Source: Sulfurospirillum sp. 1612
GTDB taxonomy: Bacteria > Campylobacterota > Campylobacteria > Campylobacterales > Sulfurospirillaceae
NCBI RefSeq assembly: GCF_036556685.1
Contig: NZ_CP140614.1
Coordinates: 1,612,001 to 1,676,000, forward strand
Length of the DNA stretch: 64,000 nucleotides
Direction of reading: 5' to 3'
The notes beneath the pieces are model-generated. The model saw only the letters and a list, made by a program, of their open reading frames with translations. It ran no database searches and was not told the DNA's origin. Each line of letters starts with the position of its first letter. Within the stretch, counting starts at the first letter, position 1. A program made the position numbers and the translations under genes. Below are positions 8,534 through 18,134 of the stretch, piece after piece.

Positions 8534-10378
8534 TTAAGAGAAAGATAATGGGTCAATGTCAATTTCGAGAGGCAGCTGTTTACACGTATGTGCAAAACGC
8601 AACAATTCCTTGCTATCAGTGCTTCTTAGTAACATATCATAACGAAATTTTCCGGCGATTTTTTCGATATTCGCCCTACCGCCCCCGACCACTTCGATCT
8701 TGGGAAAATCACGAGCAATCCTCATGACTTTGTCCAACAATTCTTGCGCTTTTTCATCTTTTTTATGTGAGATCAAAATCTTTAGTAATTTGATGAAGGG
8801 AGGATAAATCTCCTCTCTGTGTTGCATTTCATCTTTGAGAAAGCGCTCATAATCATCCATAAAATTTTGAAATACTTCAGGATTTTGTGTTTGGATATAG
8901 ACCTCTCCCTCACCTGAACGCCCCGCGCGTCCTGCGATTTGGTGCACTAAAGAGACCGCTTTTTCTTTGGCTCTAAAATCTGGCATATTTAAAATCGCAT
9001 CAATACCCATGATAATGCTAAGTCCAATCGCGTGATAATCATGCCCTTTGGAGAGCATCTGAGTGCCTACTAAAATATCAATCGCTCCCTCATTAAAATC
9101 TTTCAAAATAGCATTGAGTTGCGTGATGGTACGCACTTCATCACGGTCAAATTTTCCGATAGTATTGTTAGGGAAGTGCGCTTTGAGTTCGCTCACAATT
9201 TGCGCCGTACCGATTCGGTTGGTATGCAGATTTTCACCCCCACACGTCGGACAGACCTTTGGAATGCGCTCTGCATAATGACAATAATGACATACAAGAG
9301 CATTTTTATCACGATGCAAACTCATCCCCACACTACAATAAGGACACATCACCGTCGCACCACAATCAAAGCAACTCACGTATTTGAAATTAGCCCGTGT
9401 GGGCACAAAGATGATGACTTTGTGATTTGCTGCAAGATGCTCTTGAATTTTCTCTACCATCCCTGTGGTAATATCGCTGATGGTATTTTCATAGAAAAAT
9501 CGCTTTTGTGAATCAAAATAGGTTCCCCTTAAGCGATATTTTGGAAGATTTTTGTAACTTCCAAGTGTCGGAGTCGCACTGCCTAGTACCACTTTAGCCT
9601 CATAGCGTTTTGCAAACAAAAGTGCGAGATCACGCGCATTGTAGCGGGGGCGCTGAGAGGATTTGTAGCTATCATCATGTTCTTCATCGACGACGATGAG
9701 TCCCAGCTTTGGGATGGGTAAAAAAAGGGCGGAGCGCGTACCAGCAATGAGAGCGATTTTGCCCTCGCTTAGACCTTGGATGATGGACTCTTTCTTGCTT
9801 TTGCTCACTTTAGAGTGCCAAATCGCAACGCGCTCACCAAACACAAGCATCAAGCGTTTTTTCATCTGAGGCGTGAGACCGATCTCTGGCATCAATAAAA
9901 TAGCATTGCGGCCGTTATTGAGTGTTTCGATAATCATTTTGATATAAATCTCTGTCTTACCGCTTCCCGTATCTCCAAAAAGCAAGGAACGCTCATGATG
10001 GGATAAAAATTCATATGCTTTTTCTTGCGCTTTGGAGAGTGTAAAGGGTGAGATTATTTTAGTATCAGTTGCAAAATCAACGTTACTTTTTTGATAAGGC
10101 ACAAAGAGTTTGAGGGCATCGCCTAGTGAACAGACGTAATAATCACTGATAAATTTAGCCAAAAGCAGTGTTTTTGGGGTATAAAATGCCTCTTTGACCC
10201 CCATAATCGTTTCACAATCAAACGCGGGTTTGGAAGTTTGTGAGAGTACGACACCCAGTCTTGATTTTTTATTCAGCGTCACTTCGACGATATTGCCGGC
10301 TTTCAAGTCGTATTCACTCTCATAAGTCAAAGGAGAAAGCGGAGAAGAAAGAAGCGAGATGAGAAAATAGTGTTTCAA
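8534..10378 (-). CDS. priA: Primosomal replication-restart helicase PriA
   Basis: This 614-residue protein is shorter than E. coli PriA (about 730), as usual in this phylum. It has an N-terminal DNA-binding domain, then the helicase core with Walker A GDTGSGKTEIY and DEEH, and the zinc-binding insert with eight cysteines in CFDCG, CPYCS, CHYC and CPTCG pairs. Motifs V and VI are seen in GTQMLSKGHDY and IAGRAGRSG. PriA reloads DnaB at stalled forks. The start codon is TTG, only 1 base after the pseudopilin stop and without a clear ribosome site, so translation probably depends on coupling to the upstream gene. Confidence 0.94.
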   Translation of the reverse strand: MKHYFLISLLSSPLSPLTYESEYDLKAGNIVEVTLNKKSRLGVVLSQTSKPAFDCETIMGVKEAFYTPKTLLLAKFISDYYVCSLGDALKLFVPYQKSNVDFATDTKIISPFTLSKAQEKAYEFLSHHERSLLFGDTGSGKTEIYIKMIIETLNNGRNAILLMPEIGLTPQMKKRLMLVFGERVAIWHSKVSKSKKESIIQGLSEGKIALIAGTRSALFLPIPKLGLIVVDEEHDDSYKSSQRPRYNARDLALLFAKRYEAKVVLGSATPTLGSYKNLPKYRLRGTYFDSQKRFFYENTISDITTGMVEKIQEHLAANHKVIIFVPTRANFKYVSCFDCGATVMCPYCSVGMSLHRDKNALVCHYCHYAERIPKVCPTCGGENLHTNRIGTAQIVSELKAHFPNNTIGKFDRDEVRTITQLNAILKDFNEGAIDILVGTQMLSKGHDYHAIGLSIIMGIDAILNMPDFRAKEKAVSLVHQIAGRAGRSGEGEVYIQTQNPEVFQNFMDDYERFLKDEMQHREEIYPPFIKLLKILISHKKDEKAQELLDKVMRIARDFPKIEVVGGGRANIEKIAGKFRYDMLLRSTDSKELLRFAHTCKQLPLEIDIDPLSFS

Positions 10379-10379
10379 G

Positions 10380-10859
10380 TTATTGGGTTAAATCTTTACA
10401 ATTTTGAGTGGAATGGTCACAATCAAAAATACCACTTGTGGCATTGTAATCAAAGGCCACGGCACTGTTGCTAATTTGAACAGAATACGCGTTGGCAGCT
10501 GTTTTCACCCATGAGCCATCATGATTTTTTTTGGAGTAGATTGGATATTCTAAGATATTGCTCGTGTTTCCATCAGCATAATTAAAAAGTCTTTGGTCAT
10601 TAGCATTGTAGGAAGTCACACTATCAAGATTTGCGGGGATAAAAGGCGTCGTGCCCTCAAGTAAATTTTTATTTTTTTGCATCGCGATACCACTACGAAT
10701 GGCCGATACTTGGCTTTTTACTTTGACCAGCACGGCATCATCACGGCTTGCAGCAAGTCTGGGTATGGCGATGGCGGAGAGGATGCCAATCACCACGATG
10801 ACAAAAATAAGCTCCATCATAGTAAAGGCAGGAGTAAATCCTGCCTTATTAGTTGTCAT
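10380..10859 (-). CDS. Type II secretion/competence pseudopilin with unusual leader
   Basis: This 159-residue protein has a class III prepilin leader and hydrophobic helix (FTMMELIFVIVVIGILSAIA, with Glu at +5), then RLAASRDDA, a motif shared with the next pilin, and a small globular domain with a C-terminal cysteine pair (FDCDHSTQNC). It should be cut by a prepilin peptidase and join a pilus-like fibre for DNA uptake or secretion. The leader is odd: residues KAGFTPAFTMME read as if the usual GFT/MME site had four extra residues (PAFT), and the same bases form a perfect hairpin. Start is ATG 10859 or TTG 10868; neither has a good ribosome site. It lies just downstream of a sister pilin gene. 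Confidence 0.8.
   Translation of the reverse strand: MTTNKAGFTPAFTMMELIFVIVVIGILSAIAIPRLAASRDDAVLVKVKSQVSAIRSGIAMQKNKNLLEGTTPFIPANLDSVTSYNANDQRLFNYADGNTSNILEYPIYSKKNHDGSWVKTAANAYSVQISNSAVAFDYNATSGIFDCDHSTQNCKDLTQ
10825..10847. repeat. Perfect inverted repeat inside the prepilin leader codons
   Basis: AAGGCAGGA and TCCTGCCTT are exact 9-base reverse complements separated by 5 bases (GTAAA). They lie inside the codons for the leader of the 10380-10859 pseudopilin, about 12 bases after its ATG, so the mRNA would carry a strong stem at the start of the gene. Confidence 0.8.
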
Positions 10860-10872
10860 TGGTTTCAAATGA

Positions 10873-11403
10873 TTACCACTGAACTTGCTTTCCAGCCATA
10901 GTAATATTGGCTTCTGTTAATGCTAAACCATTTGGATCCCAAAGCTGATTACACACATTTCCACCACTATTTGAATTAATTACTCTTAACACTGGCACAC
11001 CATCAGTCTTTATCCATCTACCATTAGTCGCATTAAAATCTGTATTAGACACTGCAACACCTATCTCTGTTGGTAGAGGATGTGCAGCTGTAATTGTAAC
11101 ATTCATATCCGATACTTGTAGAGTTACACACTCACCTGCATCATCACTCCAAACATATCTTTCATTGCTTCCATCTTTTTTCCATTTTGTGCCATCAAGT
11201 TGTATCGCCTGAAGAATTCTGGCATCTTTCTGACCTTGATACCAAGCTGGAACGGCTTGCATTGCTGAAGTCACATCTGTTTTGATACCTGCTAGTGTGG
11301 CATCATCTCTTGTTGCTGCTAGTCTTGGAATCGCAACCGCTGCTAAAATCCCTAAAATCACGATCACGAAGATCAACTCGATCATAGTAAAACCTTTTTT
11401 CAT
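10873..11403 (-). CDS. Type II secretion/competence pseudopilin (prepilin N-methylation motif)
   Basis: This 176-residue protein opens with the textbook leader MKKGFTMIEL, the hydrophobic stretch IFVIVILGILAAVAIPRL, and the conserved AATRDDA. The C-terminal domain has two cysteines (GECVTL, GNVCNQLW) that may form a disulfide. It should be a major pseudopilin for DNA uptake or secretion; C. jejuni has a comparable prepilin in its competence system. AAGGAG lies 6 bases before the ATG, a strong site, so this is probably the better expressed of the two pilins. The second pilin starts 13 bases after the stop. Confidence 0.86.
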   Translation of the reverse strand: MKKGFTMIELIFVIVILGILAAVAIPRLAATRDDATLAGIKTDVTSAMQAVPAWYQGQKDARILQAIQLDGTKWKKDGSNERYVWSDDAGECVTLQVSDMNVTITAAHPLPTEIGVAVSNTDFNATNGRWIKTDGVPVLRVINSNSGGNVCNQLWDPNGLALTEANITMAGKQVQW

Positions 11404-11505
11404 GGTTTACTCCTTTTTATAGTTTTTGATTGATACACTTATCAATACTAAATGTTATAGTAGTCTATTAAACTTAAATTGTTACTTAAACTTTAGTGAT
11501 TTGAC

Positions 11506-11537
11506 AAAAACAGTATCGGCACGTTGCTGATTTTTTT
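11506..11537 (-). terminator. Likely bidirectional intrinsic terminator
   Basis: An imperfect stem at 11511-11529 (CAGTATCG / CGTTGCTG, one mismatch, loop GCA) is followed on the minus strand by five T and on the plus strand by a run of seven T. It sits after the two small minus-strand genes and before the pilin genes, so it should end the transcript of the former. Confidence 0.55.
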
Positions 11538-11559
11538 GAGTAGTATTTGAGAGAAACGT

Positions 11560-11799
11560 CTAACTTTTTAGTTCGATTTCATCAAGTTCTGCGATTTTTG
11601 AGAGCATCTCTTGAATCTGTAGTTTGTTTTCATATTCATTATGTATTTTTTGCACATAAGCCGATAAAAGATCTTTGATATCAATGTTTCGTTTGCTCTT
11701 AAATGTCTTTTTCAAATCTTTTTCGAAAAATTCATAAAAATCTCCATCTACTTTGATATCAAAATCCTTCGTACCGATTTGAAGCGATATTTTGCTCAT
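11560..11799 (-). CDS. Small conserved hypothetical protein (uvrB-priA neighbourhood)
   Basis: This 79-residue acidic/basic protein has a short beta-like start (ISLQIGTKDFDIKVDGD) and helical remainder ending ELDEIELKS. It overlaps the upstream small gene by 4 bases. I do not recognise a family with certainty. The N-terminal strand-turn-strand followed by a helix is vaguely like ZapA, and the upstream gene is a short coiled coil like ZapB, which makes a division-ring pair conceivable, but this is inference from size and shape only. From memory, Campylobacter jejuni also has small unnamed genes between uvrB and priA. Confidence 0.7.
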   Translation of the reverse strand: MSKISLQIGTKDFDIKVDGDFYEFFEKDLKKTFKSKRNIDIKDLLSAYVQKIHNEYENKLQIQEMLSKIAELDEIELKS

Positions 11800-12029
11800 C
11801 TTCTCAAGACTTCCTCAATCTTGCCAAGAATATCATCCGCTTCGATATCTTTGCTGGTTAAATCAGCTTCAAGCTTTTGTATCTGTGCGGCTTTTGCTTC
11901 ATTTTCCGCTGTTAGTGTCATGACTTGTTGCATCAAGGATTCGTTTTGAGATTTGATTTCTTCGAATCGTCGTAACAAATCATTGATCTTTTCACTCAGT
12001 TTCCCCACGCTTATTTCTTCACTAAACAT
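11796..12029 (-). CDS. Small coiled-coil protein
   Basis: This 77-residue protein is almost wholly coiled coil: heptads run from LSEKINDLLRRFEEIK through IQKLEADL. No signal peptide or membrane segment. It resembles ZapB or a SlyX-like small coiled coil in size only. It is transcribed away from uvrB, and its 3' end overlaps the next small gene by 4 bases, so both are probably made together. A function in division or nucleoid structure is a guess. Confidence 0.72.
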   Translation of the reverse strand: MFSEEISVGKLSEKINDLLRRFEEIKSQNESLMQQVMTLTAENEAKAAQIQKLEADLTSKDIEADDILGKIEEVLRR

Positions 12030-12049
12030 ATCTTATCCTTTAACTTTGA

Positions 12050-12059
12050 TATAATTGTA
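12050..12059. promoter_or_regulatory. Overlapping divergent -10 boxes for uvrB and the coiled-coil operon
   Basis: Plus strand: TGA-TATAAT (extended -10) with the box at 12050-12055, 24 bases before the uvrB ATG. Minus strand: TACAAT at 12059-12054, 25 bases before the coiled-coil ATG. The two boxes share bases, so RNA polymerase can occupy only one at a time. Confidence 0.5.
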
Positions 12060-12078
12060 ACAAAAAAAAGTAAAAAAT

Positions 12079-14055
12079 ATGACAACCTTTCAATTAAATA
12101 GCAAATTTTCTCCCACAGGGGACCAACCAAAAGCCATCACCAAACTCGCAAATTCTATTAAACAGGGCAACCGCTATCAGACACTCATCGGAGTCACGGG
12201 CAGCGGCAAGACCTTCACGATGGCCAATATCATCCAAAAACTTCAGATGCCCACCCTTATCATGACACACAACAAAACACTCGCCGCACAGCTGTATAGT
12301 GAGTTTCGAAGCTTTTTTCCTAAAAATCATGTTGAGTATTTCATCTCTTATTATGATTATTATCAACCTGAAGCTTACATCCCAAGAGCGGATTTGTTTA
12401 TCGAAAAAGATAGTGCGATCAATGAAGAGTTAGAGCGCCTGCGATTGAGCGCTACTGCATCACTTCTTAGTTTTGATGATGTCATCTGTGTGGCTTCGGT
12501 ATCGGCCAATTATGGATTGGGAAATCCAAATGAGTACAAAAGCATGGTACAAGCTCTTGAAATCGGACAAAACATCAATCAAAAGAAACTCTTGTTGCAA
12601 CTTGTCGATATGGGCTACAAAAGAAATGATGCCTTTTTTGACAGAGGTTGCTTTAGAGTCAATGGCGATGTTTTGGATATCCATCCTGCTTATAGCGAAG
12701 ATGAAGCCATCCGCATCGAATTTTTCGGCGATGAGATTGAGAGTATTTACTACTTTGAAGTACTCAGTAATCAAAAAATTAAAAATGTTGACAAAGTCAT
12801 CATCTACGCCGCCAATCAATTCATTGTAGGACAAGAGCGCCTCAAAATTGCGATGAAACAAATCGAAGAAGAGTTAGAGCGAAGACTTGAGGAATTTCAA
12901 AGAGCCAATAAACTCGTCGAATACCAACGCTTAAAAAGTCGCGTTGAATTTGATCTTGAGATGCTCCAAGCCACGGGTGCGTGCAAGGGTGTGGAAAATT
13001 ATGCACGGTATCTCACCGGTATCAAAGAGGGAGAGACGCCTTATTCTTTGTTTGATTATTTTGAAGCCATGGGACGTGATTATCTGGTCATCGTCGATGA
13101 ATCTCATGTGAGTTTGCCACAATTTCGCGGTATGTTTGCAGGTGATCGCAGTCGTAAAGAGGTGCTGGTAGAGTATGGTTTTAGACTGCCTAGTGCGCTT
13201 GATAACCGTCCTTTGATGTTTGATGAGTTTATTGACAAAGCGCCACACTATCTTTTTGTCTCAGCAACACCAAAAGAGCTAGAGTTAGAACTCTCAGGTT
13301 CTCACACTGCCGAGCAAATCATCAGACCCACCGGATTGCTTGATCCCAAAGTGGAGATTATCGACAGTGAAAACCAAGTCGCTTGGCTCTTTGATGAGAT
13401 CAAAAAAACCGTAGCGGTCAATGAGCGTGTTTTGGTCACGGTACTCACCAAAAAGATGGCAGAAGAGCTCAGTCGCTACTACAACGAACTCGGACTCAAG
13501 GTCAAATACATGCACTCAGAAATCGATGCCATCGAGCGCAATCAAATCATCCGGGCCCTTCGGAATGGAGAGTTTGACGTGTTGGTTGGGATTAACCTAC
13601 TAAGAGAGGGTTTGGATTTGCCTGAAGTCTCACTCGTGGCCATTCTTGATGCGGATAAAGAGGGTTTTTTACGCAGTGAAACCAGCTTGATGCAGACGAT
13701 GGGAAGAGCGGCGAGAAATACACACGGTCGCGTCTTGATGTTTGCTAAAAAAATCACAGATTCCATGAAACGCGCCATCGAAACAACAGAAAAAAGAAGA
13801 AAAATCCAAGAGGCGTACAATCAAGAACATCATATCACGCCGGTGACGACAACCCGAGCACTTGATGAGAACTTAAAAGTCGAAGAGTTGGGTGATATTT
13901 ATAATACTTATGATAAAAAAGATAAGATACCCCCAAGTCAGAAAAAAGAGATTATCAAATCACTCAGCCTTCAAATGCATAAAGCGGCAAAGGATTTAGA
14001 GTTTGAAAAAGCGGCAAAATTGCGAGATGAGATCGCCAAACTCAGAAAATTGTAA
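12079..14055 (+). CDS. uvrB: Excinuclease ABC subunit B
   Basis: This 658-residue protein has Walker A GVTGSGKT at about residues 38-45, the DNA-clamping beta-hairpin region ([13 protein letters not shown]), the helicase motifs DESHVSLPQ and [19 protein letters not shown], and the C-terminal UVR domain ([20 protein letters not shown]) that binds UvrC. It takes the damaged strand from UvrA in nucleotide excision repair. Length is normal. The promoter leaves a leader of about 17 bases with no clear ribosome site. mfd, which recruits this pathway to stalled RNA polymerase, lies at 41.7-44.7 kb. Confidence 0.97.
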   Translation: MTTFQLNSKFSPTGDQPKAITKLANSIKQGNRYQTLIGVTGSGKTFTMANIIQKLQMPTLIMTHNKTLAAQLYSEFRSFFPKNHVEYFISYYDYYQPEAYIPRADLFIEKDSAINEELERLRLSATASLLSFDDVICVASVSANYGLGNPNEYKSMVQALEIGQNINQKKLLLQLVDMGYKRNDAFFDRGCFRVNGDVLDIHPAYSEDEAIRIEFFGDEIESIYYFEVLSNQKIKNVDKVIIYAANQFIVGQERLKIAMKQIEEELERRLEEFQRANKLVEYQRLKSRVEFDLEMLQATGACKGVENYARYLTGIKEGETPYSLFDYFEAMGRDYLVIVDESHVSLPQFRGMFAGDRSRKEVLVEYGFRLPSALDNRPLMFDEFIDKAPHYLFVSATPKELELELSGSHTAEQIIRPTGLLDPKVEIIDSENQVAWLFDEIKKTVAVNERVLVTVLTKKMAEELSRYYNELGLKVKYMHSEIDAIERNQIIRALRNGEFDVLVGINLLREGLDLPEVSLVAILDADKEGFLRSETSLMQTMGRAARNTHGRVLMFAKKITDSMKRAIETTEKRRKIQEAYNQEHHITPVTTTRALDENLKVEELGDIYNTYDKKDKIPPSQKKEIIKSLSLQMHKAAKDLEFEKAAKLRDEIAKLRKL

Positions 14056-14074
14056 TATTTGTAAAACATAATTT

Positions 14075-14083
14075 TGCTATAAT
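14075..14083 (+). promoter_or_regulatory. Extended -10 promoter of ppk
   Basis: TGC-TATAAT with the hexamer at 14078-14083, 54 bases before the ppk ATG at 14137, in an AT-rich gap after uvrB. Confidence 0.55.
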
Positions 14084-14136
14084 TTGATTTTACTTTAATA
14101 CTGAAAATTTATATGGCATCGCGCCAAGGAGAAACC

Positions 14137-16236
14137 ATGTCCAATGTCAATGATTCAAGTTCCTATATCAACCGAGAACTATCTTGGCTCAGATTTAATA
14201 CCCGAGTCCTCGAGCAAGCAAGAAAACAAGAACTTCCATTACTCGAGCGATTGAAATTTTTGGCGATTTATATCACCAACTTAGATGAATTTTATATGAT
14301 TCGAGTCGCCGGTCTCAAACAACTTTTTAATGCCGGTGTTATCGTCACCGGTCCCGATCAAATGACACCTCTTGATCAATTAAGAGAGATACGAAACTAT
14401 ATTTCCACAGAAAAAGAAATCTTGCAAGAAACGTATCATGAGATTATCGATAAGCTCAAAGAAGAAAACCTTTTTATTAAAAACTATGAAGATTTAAGCG
14501 ATGAACTTAAAGAAAAAGCTGATACCTATTTTGCTTCTAATATCCTCCCTATTATCATCCCAATTGCTGTCAATTCGACGCATCCCTTCCCGCATCTGAA
14601 CAATCTCAGCTTTTCATTGGCGGTCAAACTCAGCGATGGCATCGATAGTGGGAAATTCAAATACGGAATGATTCGAATCACGCGCGTCTTGCCACGATTT
14701 TTCCAAGCCGATGACAATCACTACGTGCCGATTGAATCCATCGTGCATGAGCATGTCGAGACCATTTTTCCTGGCTACAAGCTCATCTCATCAGCGGCTT
14801 TTCGTGTCACAAGAAACGCCGATATCGTCATCGAAGAGGAAGAAGCAGATGATTTCATGATGATTATGGAGCAAGGCATCAAATTGCGTCGTAAAGGTGC
14901 TTTTGTGAGGTTAAGCATCCAAGCGGGAGCCGATCCTGATATCTTAGAATTTCTCAACAATCACATGCAGATTTTTTACAAAGATATTTATGAGTACAAT
15001 ACGCCTCTCAACTTAGGCGCACTTTGGCAAATTGTCGGGGACAAAGATCTTTCGCATCTGTGTTTGAACCCTTTGCACCCAAAAGTATTGCCACCTCTTG
15101 ATAAAAATGAATCCATCTTTAAAACGATTAGCAAAAGCGATGTTTTGCTCTATCATCCGTATGAGAGTTTTGATCCGGTATATCGTCTCATTAAAGAGGC
15201 ATCCAAAGACCCTAAAGTCATCTCAATCCGTTGTACGCTCTACCGTGTCGAGAAAAACTCACAAATTGTCCAAGCACTCATCGATGCGGCGAGTGATGGT
15301 AAACAAGTCACGGCGATGGTCGAATTAAAAGCCAGATTTGATGAAGAAAATAACCTGCACTGGGCCAAAGCTCTAGAGCAAGCCGGTGCTCATGTGATTT
15401 ATGGCATTACCGGTTTTAAAGTCCATGCAAAAGTCACTCAGGTCATCCGTCAAGAAGATGGTAATCTCAAATTTTACATGCATCTTGGAACCGGTAACTA
15501 CAATGGGGCTACTGCGAAAATCTACACCGATGTCAGTTTTTTCACATCCAATTATGAATTAGGTGAAGATGTCACGACATTTTTCCACATTTTATCCGGA
15601 TTTTCAAAAAACCAAAAGCTTAAAAACTTGAGCATGTCACCGACCCAAATCAAATCAAAACTGTTGGCGATGATTAATAACGAAGCAAAATTTGGTGAAG
15701 AGGGACAGATTATCGCTAAAATGAACTCTCTTGTTGATTCAGATATCATCAGAGCCTTATACAATGCCTCTAATAAAGGTGTCAAAATCAGTCTCATCAT
15801 AAGGGGAATCTGCTGTTTATTACCGGGCGTTCCGCAGTTGAGCGAAAATATTCGCGTCATCTCCATCGTGGGAAGATTTTTGGAACATGCCAGAATCTTT
15901 TATTTCAAAAATTCCGCACCTTGTATGTTTATCTCTAGCGCGGATTGGATGCCACGAAATTTAGAGCGTCGCTTGGAGCTCATGACACCAATCGTCGAAA
16001 AACAGTTGCAACAAAAACTCTTGGAGATTTTGCAATTACAACTCAATGATAATTATCTCGCATGGGAACTACAGAGTTCGCAAGAGTATAAAAGAGTTGA
16101 AAATGATGGCGTCAAAGTCATCAACAGTCAAAAAATACTCGAAGATTATATTAATAAAATATACAAAACCCTAAGACGCGATTCTACCTCGAATAAAGCC
16201 GAGCGTTTGACCAAAAAATTATTTAAGGAAAGCTAG
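14137..16236 (+). CDS. ppk: Polyphosphate kinase 1
   Basis: This 699-residue protein makes and degrades inorganic polyphosphate from ATP. The N-terminal signature [18 protein letters not shown] is complete. The phospholipase-D-like core carries the two catalytic histidines, at about H430 (FKVHAKV, the autophosphorylated one) and H584 (LEHARIFYF), positions that match H435 and H592 of E. coli. The start is ATG 14137, with AAGGAG 5 bases upstream; an in-frame ATG at 14113 lacks a ribosome site. The next gene starts immediately after its stop. Polyphosphate and the glycogen island would both be storage reserves of this cell. Confidence 0.96.
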   Translation: MSNVNDSSSYINRELSWLRFNTRVLEQARKQELPLLERLKFLAIYITNLDEFYMIRVAGLKQLFNAGVIVTGPDQMTPLDQLREIRNYISTEKEILQETYHEIIDKLKEENLFIKNYEDLSDELKEKADTYFASNILPIIIPIAVNSTHPFPHLNNLSFSLAVKLSDGIDSGKFKYGMIRITRVLPRFFQADDNHYVPIESIVHEHVETIFPGYKLISSAAFRVTRNADIVIEEEEADDFMMIMEQGIKLRRKGAFVRLSIQAGADPDILEFLNNHMQIFYKDIYEYNTPLNLGALWQIVGDKDLSHLCLNPLHPKVLPPLDKNESIFKTISKSDVLLYHPYESFDPVYRLIKEASKDPKVISIRCTLYRVEKNSQIVQALIDAASDGKQVTAMVELKARFDEENNLHWAKALEQAGAHVIYGITGFKVHAKVTQVIRQEDGNLKFYMHLGTGNYNGATAKIYTDVSFFTSNYELGEDVTTFFHILSGFSKNQKLKNLSMSPTQIKSKLLAMINNEAKFGEEGQIIAKMNSLVDSDIIRALYNASNKGVKISLIIRGICCLLPGVPQLSENIRVISIVGRFLEHARIFYFKNSAPCMFISSADWMPRNLERRLELMTPIVEKQLQQKLLEILQLQLNDNYLAWELQSSQEYKRVENDGVKVINSQKILEDYINKIYKTLRRDSTSNKAERLTKKLFKES

Positions 16237-16761
16237 ATGATTTTAGAATATCAAGGGATGAAACCAAAACTAGCTGAGGGCGTTTTTATAGCGCCCAGTG
16301 CTGATTTGATTGGAGATCTTCGTATTGGAGCACAGAGTTCAATTTGGTTTGGCTGTGTGATACGTGCGGATATTCACTCCATCTACATCGGAGCCAATAC
16401 CAATATACAAGATTTAAGCATGATTCATGTAGATCACTACACAAAAGAGGATAAAAGTGATGGCCATCCCACGTATATCGGTGATGATGTGACCATCGGA
16501 CATCGGGTCATGTTGCACGGTTGTACGATTGGTAATGCTTGCTTGATTGGGATGAGCACAACAATATTAGATGGAGCGGTCATCGGAACAGAGTCGATTG
16601 TCGGAGCAGGCTCGCTTATCACAAAGAATAAGATATTTCCTCCAAGATCACTTATCATGGGTGCTCCTGCGAAGGTCATCAGAGAATTACGTGAGGATGA
16701 AATCCAATCTATTTATGAATCTGCTCAGAATTATCAGCACTACAAGAATACTTATCTTTAG
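16237..16761 (+). CDS. Gamma-carbonic anhydrase-like left-handed beta-helix protein
   Basis: This 174-residue protein shows the hexapeptide repeats of a left-handed beta-helix (IGAQSSIWFGCVIRADI, IGDDVTIGHRVMLHGCTIG) and the metal-binding histidines in MIHVDH, IGHRVMLHG. It belongs to the YrdA/PaaY/CaiE group of trimeric metal proteins; bicarbonate chemistry is known for some members and not for others, so catalysis is not certain. ATG follows the ppk stop without a gap, so they are co-transcribed. Its last 53 bases overlap the convergent exonuclease gene. Confidence 0.85.
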   Translation: MILEYQGMKPKLAEGVFIAPSADLIGDLRIGAQSSIWFGCVIRADIHSIYIGANTNIQDLSMIHVDHYTKEDKSDGHPTYIGDDVTIGHRVMLHGCTIGNACLIGMSTTILDGAVIGTESIVGAGSLITKNKIFPPRSLIMGAPAKVIRELREDEIQSIYESAQNYQHYKNTYL

Positions 16762-17533
16762 TCTTTTTCTTTTTGCGCTTTATCGGCCTAGATAAGGCAA
16801 TCAACTCTTCAGTAGTTGCAATTTGACGGGGGAGATGTTCTAAACAATAACGAAATACATAATCTGCCATTTGCGCATCCACCAAGGCACGGTGTTGATT
16901 TCCAAATGATTTTTCAAAATACTCCATCAAATATCCCAACCCATATCGTGGGGCTTCAAAACATTTTTTAGAAAGCTCAATCGTACAAAGCTTACGATTT
17001 AAAAGCGGTCCAAAACCGGCTTGTTGCAAGGATGCGGAGATAAAATTATAATCAAAATTGACATTATGTGCTACAAATACGGCATCTTTAAGAAAGAGCC
17101 TGAATTGTTCTAATACAAAATTTAATGGCGGCGCATCTTTGAGATCATCCAGTGTAATCCCAGTCAAAATCGAAATCGATTCGGGGAGTTCATTGGCATT
17201 CACAAAAGATTCAAAGGTATCGATTTCTTGATTGTTTTGGATCAAAACTGCACCCACTTCAATAATCTGGTCTTCTTTAGGATTACTACCGCTTGCCTCA
17301 ATATCTACGATACAAAAGGTTTGATTTGCTATGGGCGTCTCTGCGGTTTCAAGTCGCACTTTATCCTCATCCTCACAAATAGGAAATCCCAATAATCTCA
17401 AGTTTTCAAAATCTTCCACATCGATATCTGCCAGTGCATTTTCATCATTGAGTTCTTTTATCAACGCCGCTTTATCAATCTCGTCTTTTAAAATCTTATA
17501 CACCAATCTGTCAATATTTTGCAATACGTTCAC
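16709..17533 (-). CDS. DnaQ-like 3'-5' exonuclease (DNA polymerase III epsilon type)
   Basis: This 274-residue protein has a short N-terminal helical region and a DEDDh exonuclease domain: CIVDIEASG (first Asp/Glu pair), FVAHNVNFDYNF, and HRALVDAQM (His and Asp). It may proofread replication or act in repair. The C-terminus is lysine-rich (RPIKRKKKKTKDK). The frame is open further upstream to 17629, but that stretch overlaps trpF; I prefer GTG 17533, which lies in the last codons of trpF after AAAGGC, giving an overlap of 23 bases. TTG 17524 is an alternative. Its 3' end overlaps the gamma-carbonic anhydrase gene. Confidence 0.84.
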   Translation of the reverse strand: MNVLQNIDRLVYKILKDEIDKAALIKELNDENALADIDVEDFENLRLLGFPICEDEDKVRLETAETPIANQTFCIVDIEASGSNPKEDQIIEVGAVLIQNNQEIDTFESFVNANELPESISILTGITLDDLKDAPPLNFVLEQFRLFLKDAVFVAHNVNFDYNFISASLQQAGFGPLLNRKLCTIELSKKCFEAPRYGLGYLMEYFEKSFGNQHRALVDAQMADYVFRYCLEHLPRQIATTEELIALSRPIKRKKKKTKDKYSCSADNSEQIHK

Positions 17534-18134
17534 CAGCCTTTTGTTTTGCTTTTTGTAAAAACTCTTTGATTTTTTCTGCATCTTTAAGACCGGGCGCTCG
17601 CTCCAAAGAACTGCTCGCATCAAAGCCATAAAAATCGTAGGCTTTTAGCTCAGCGATATTGGATGTATTCAATCCACCCGCCAAGATAATTTTGGAGCAC
17701 GCAATACCTTGAAACCAAGAGGGGTCCACGCGTTTCCCTTGCCCGCCATAGCCTTCTACAAAGGCATCGACCAGCCGATATTCATCATGATACTTCAACA
17801 TATCCTCAGGGCACCTCGCCCGAACGACTTTGAGATGGGGGATTGTGAGTCTCTCAAAAAAAGCAACATCTGCATCAAAATGGATTTGCGCCAATGTAAT
17901 CTGTGCTATTTGGGAGCGTTGATTGATCGTTTCTGCGGTTTCATTCACAAAAAGCCCTACCTTTTCAACAAAAGGGGGCAATTTTTTAATGATAGCAGCC
18001 GCTTTCTCAGGTGCAATATAACGAGGTGATTTTTCATAAAATACAAATCCCAGCGCATCAGCACCGCATTGCACGGCATGAAGCGCATCTTGGATATTAG
18101 TGATGCCACAAATCTTGACACGAGGTGTTGTCAT
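17511..18134 (-). CDS. trpF: Phosphoribosylanthranilate isomerase
   Basis: This 207-residue TIM barrel has the TrpF signatures VKICGIT (catalytic Cys), DALGFVFYEKSPR, and the C-terminal phosphate site FDASSSLERAPG (catalytic Asp, then Ser and the loop GLKDAEKI). It performs the Amadori rearrangement in tryptophan synthesis. No other trp gene is adjacent. The ATG overlaps the rpe stop by 4 bases, so the pair is translationally coupled. Confidence 0.95.
   Translation of the reverse strand: MTTPRVKICGITNIQDALHAVQCGADALGFVFYEKSPRYIAPEKAAAIIKKLPPFVEKVGLFVNETAETINQRSQIAQITLAQIHFDADVAFFERLTIPHLKVVRARCPEDMLKYHDEYRLVDAFVEGYGGQGKRVDPSWFQGIACSKIILAGGLNTSNIAELKAYDFYGFDASSSLERAPGLKDAEKIKEFLQKAKQKAGERIAKY

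Noticed and set aside
16709-17629. Full open frame to 17629 as the start of the exonuclease gene
   Set aside because: The extra part reads through trpF in another frame; a GTG at 17533 after AAAGGC is a better start.
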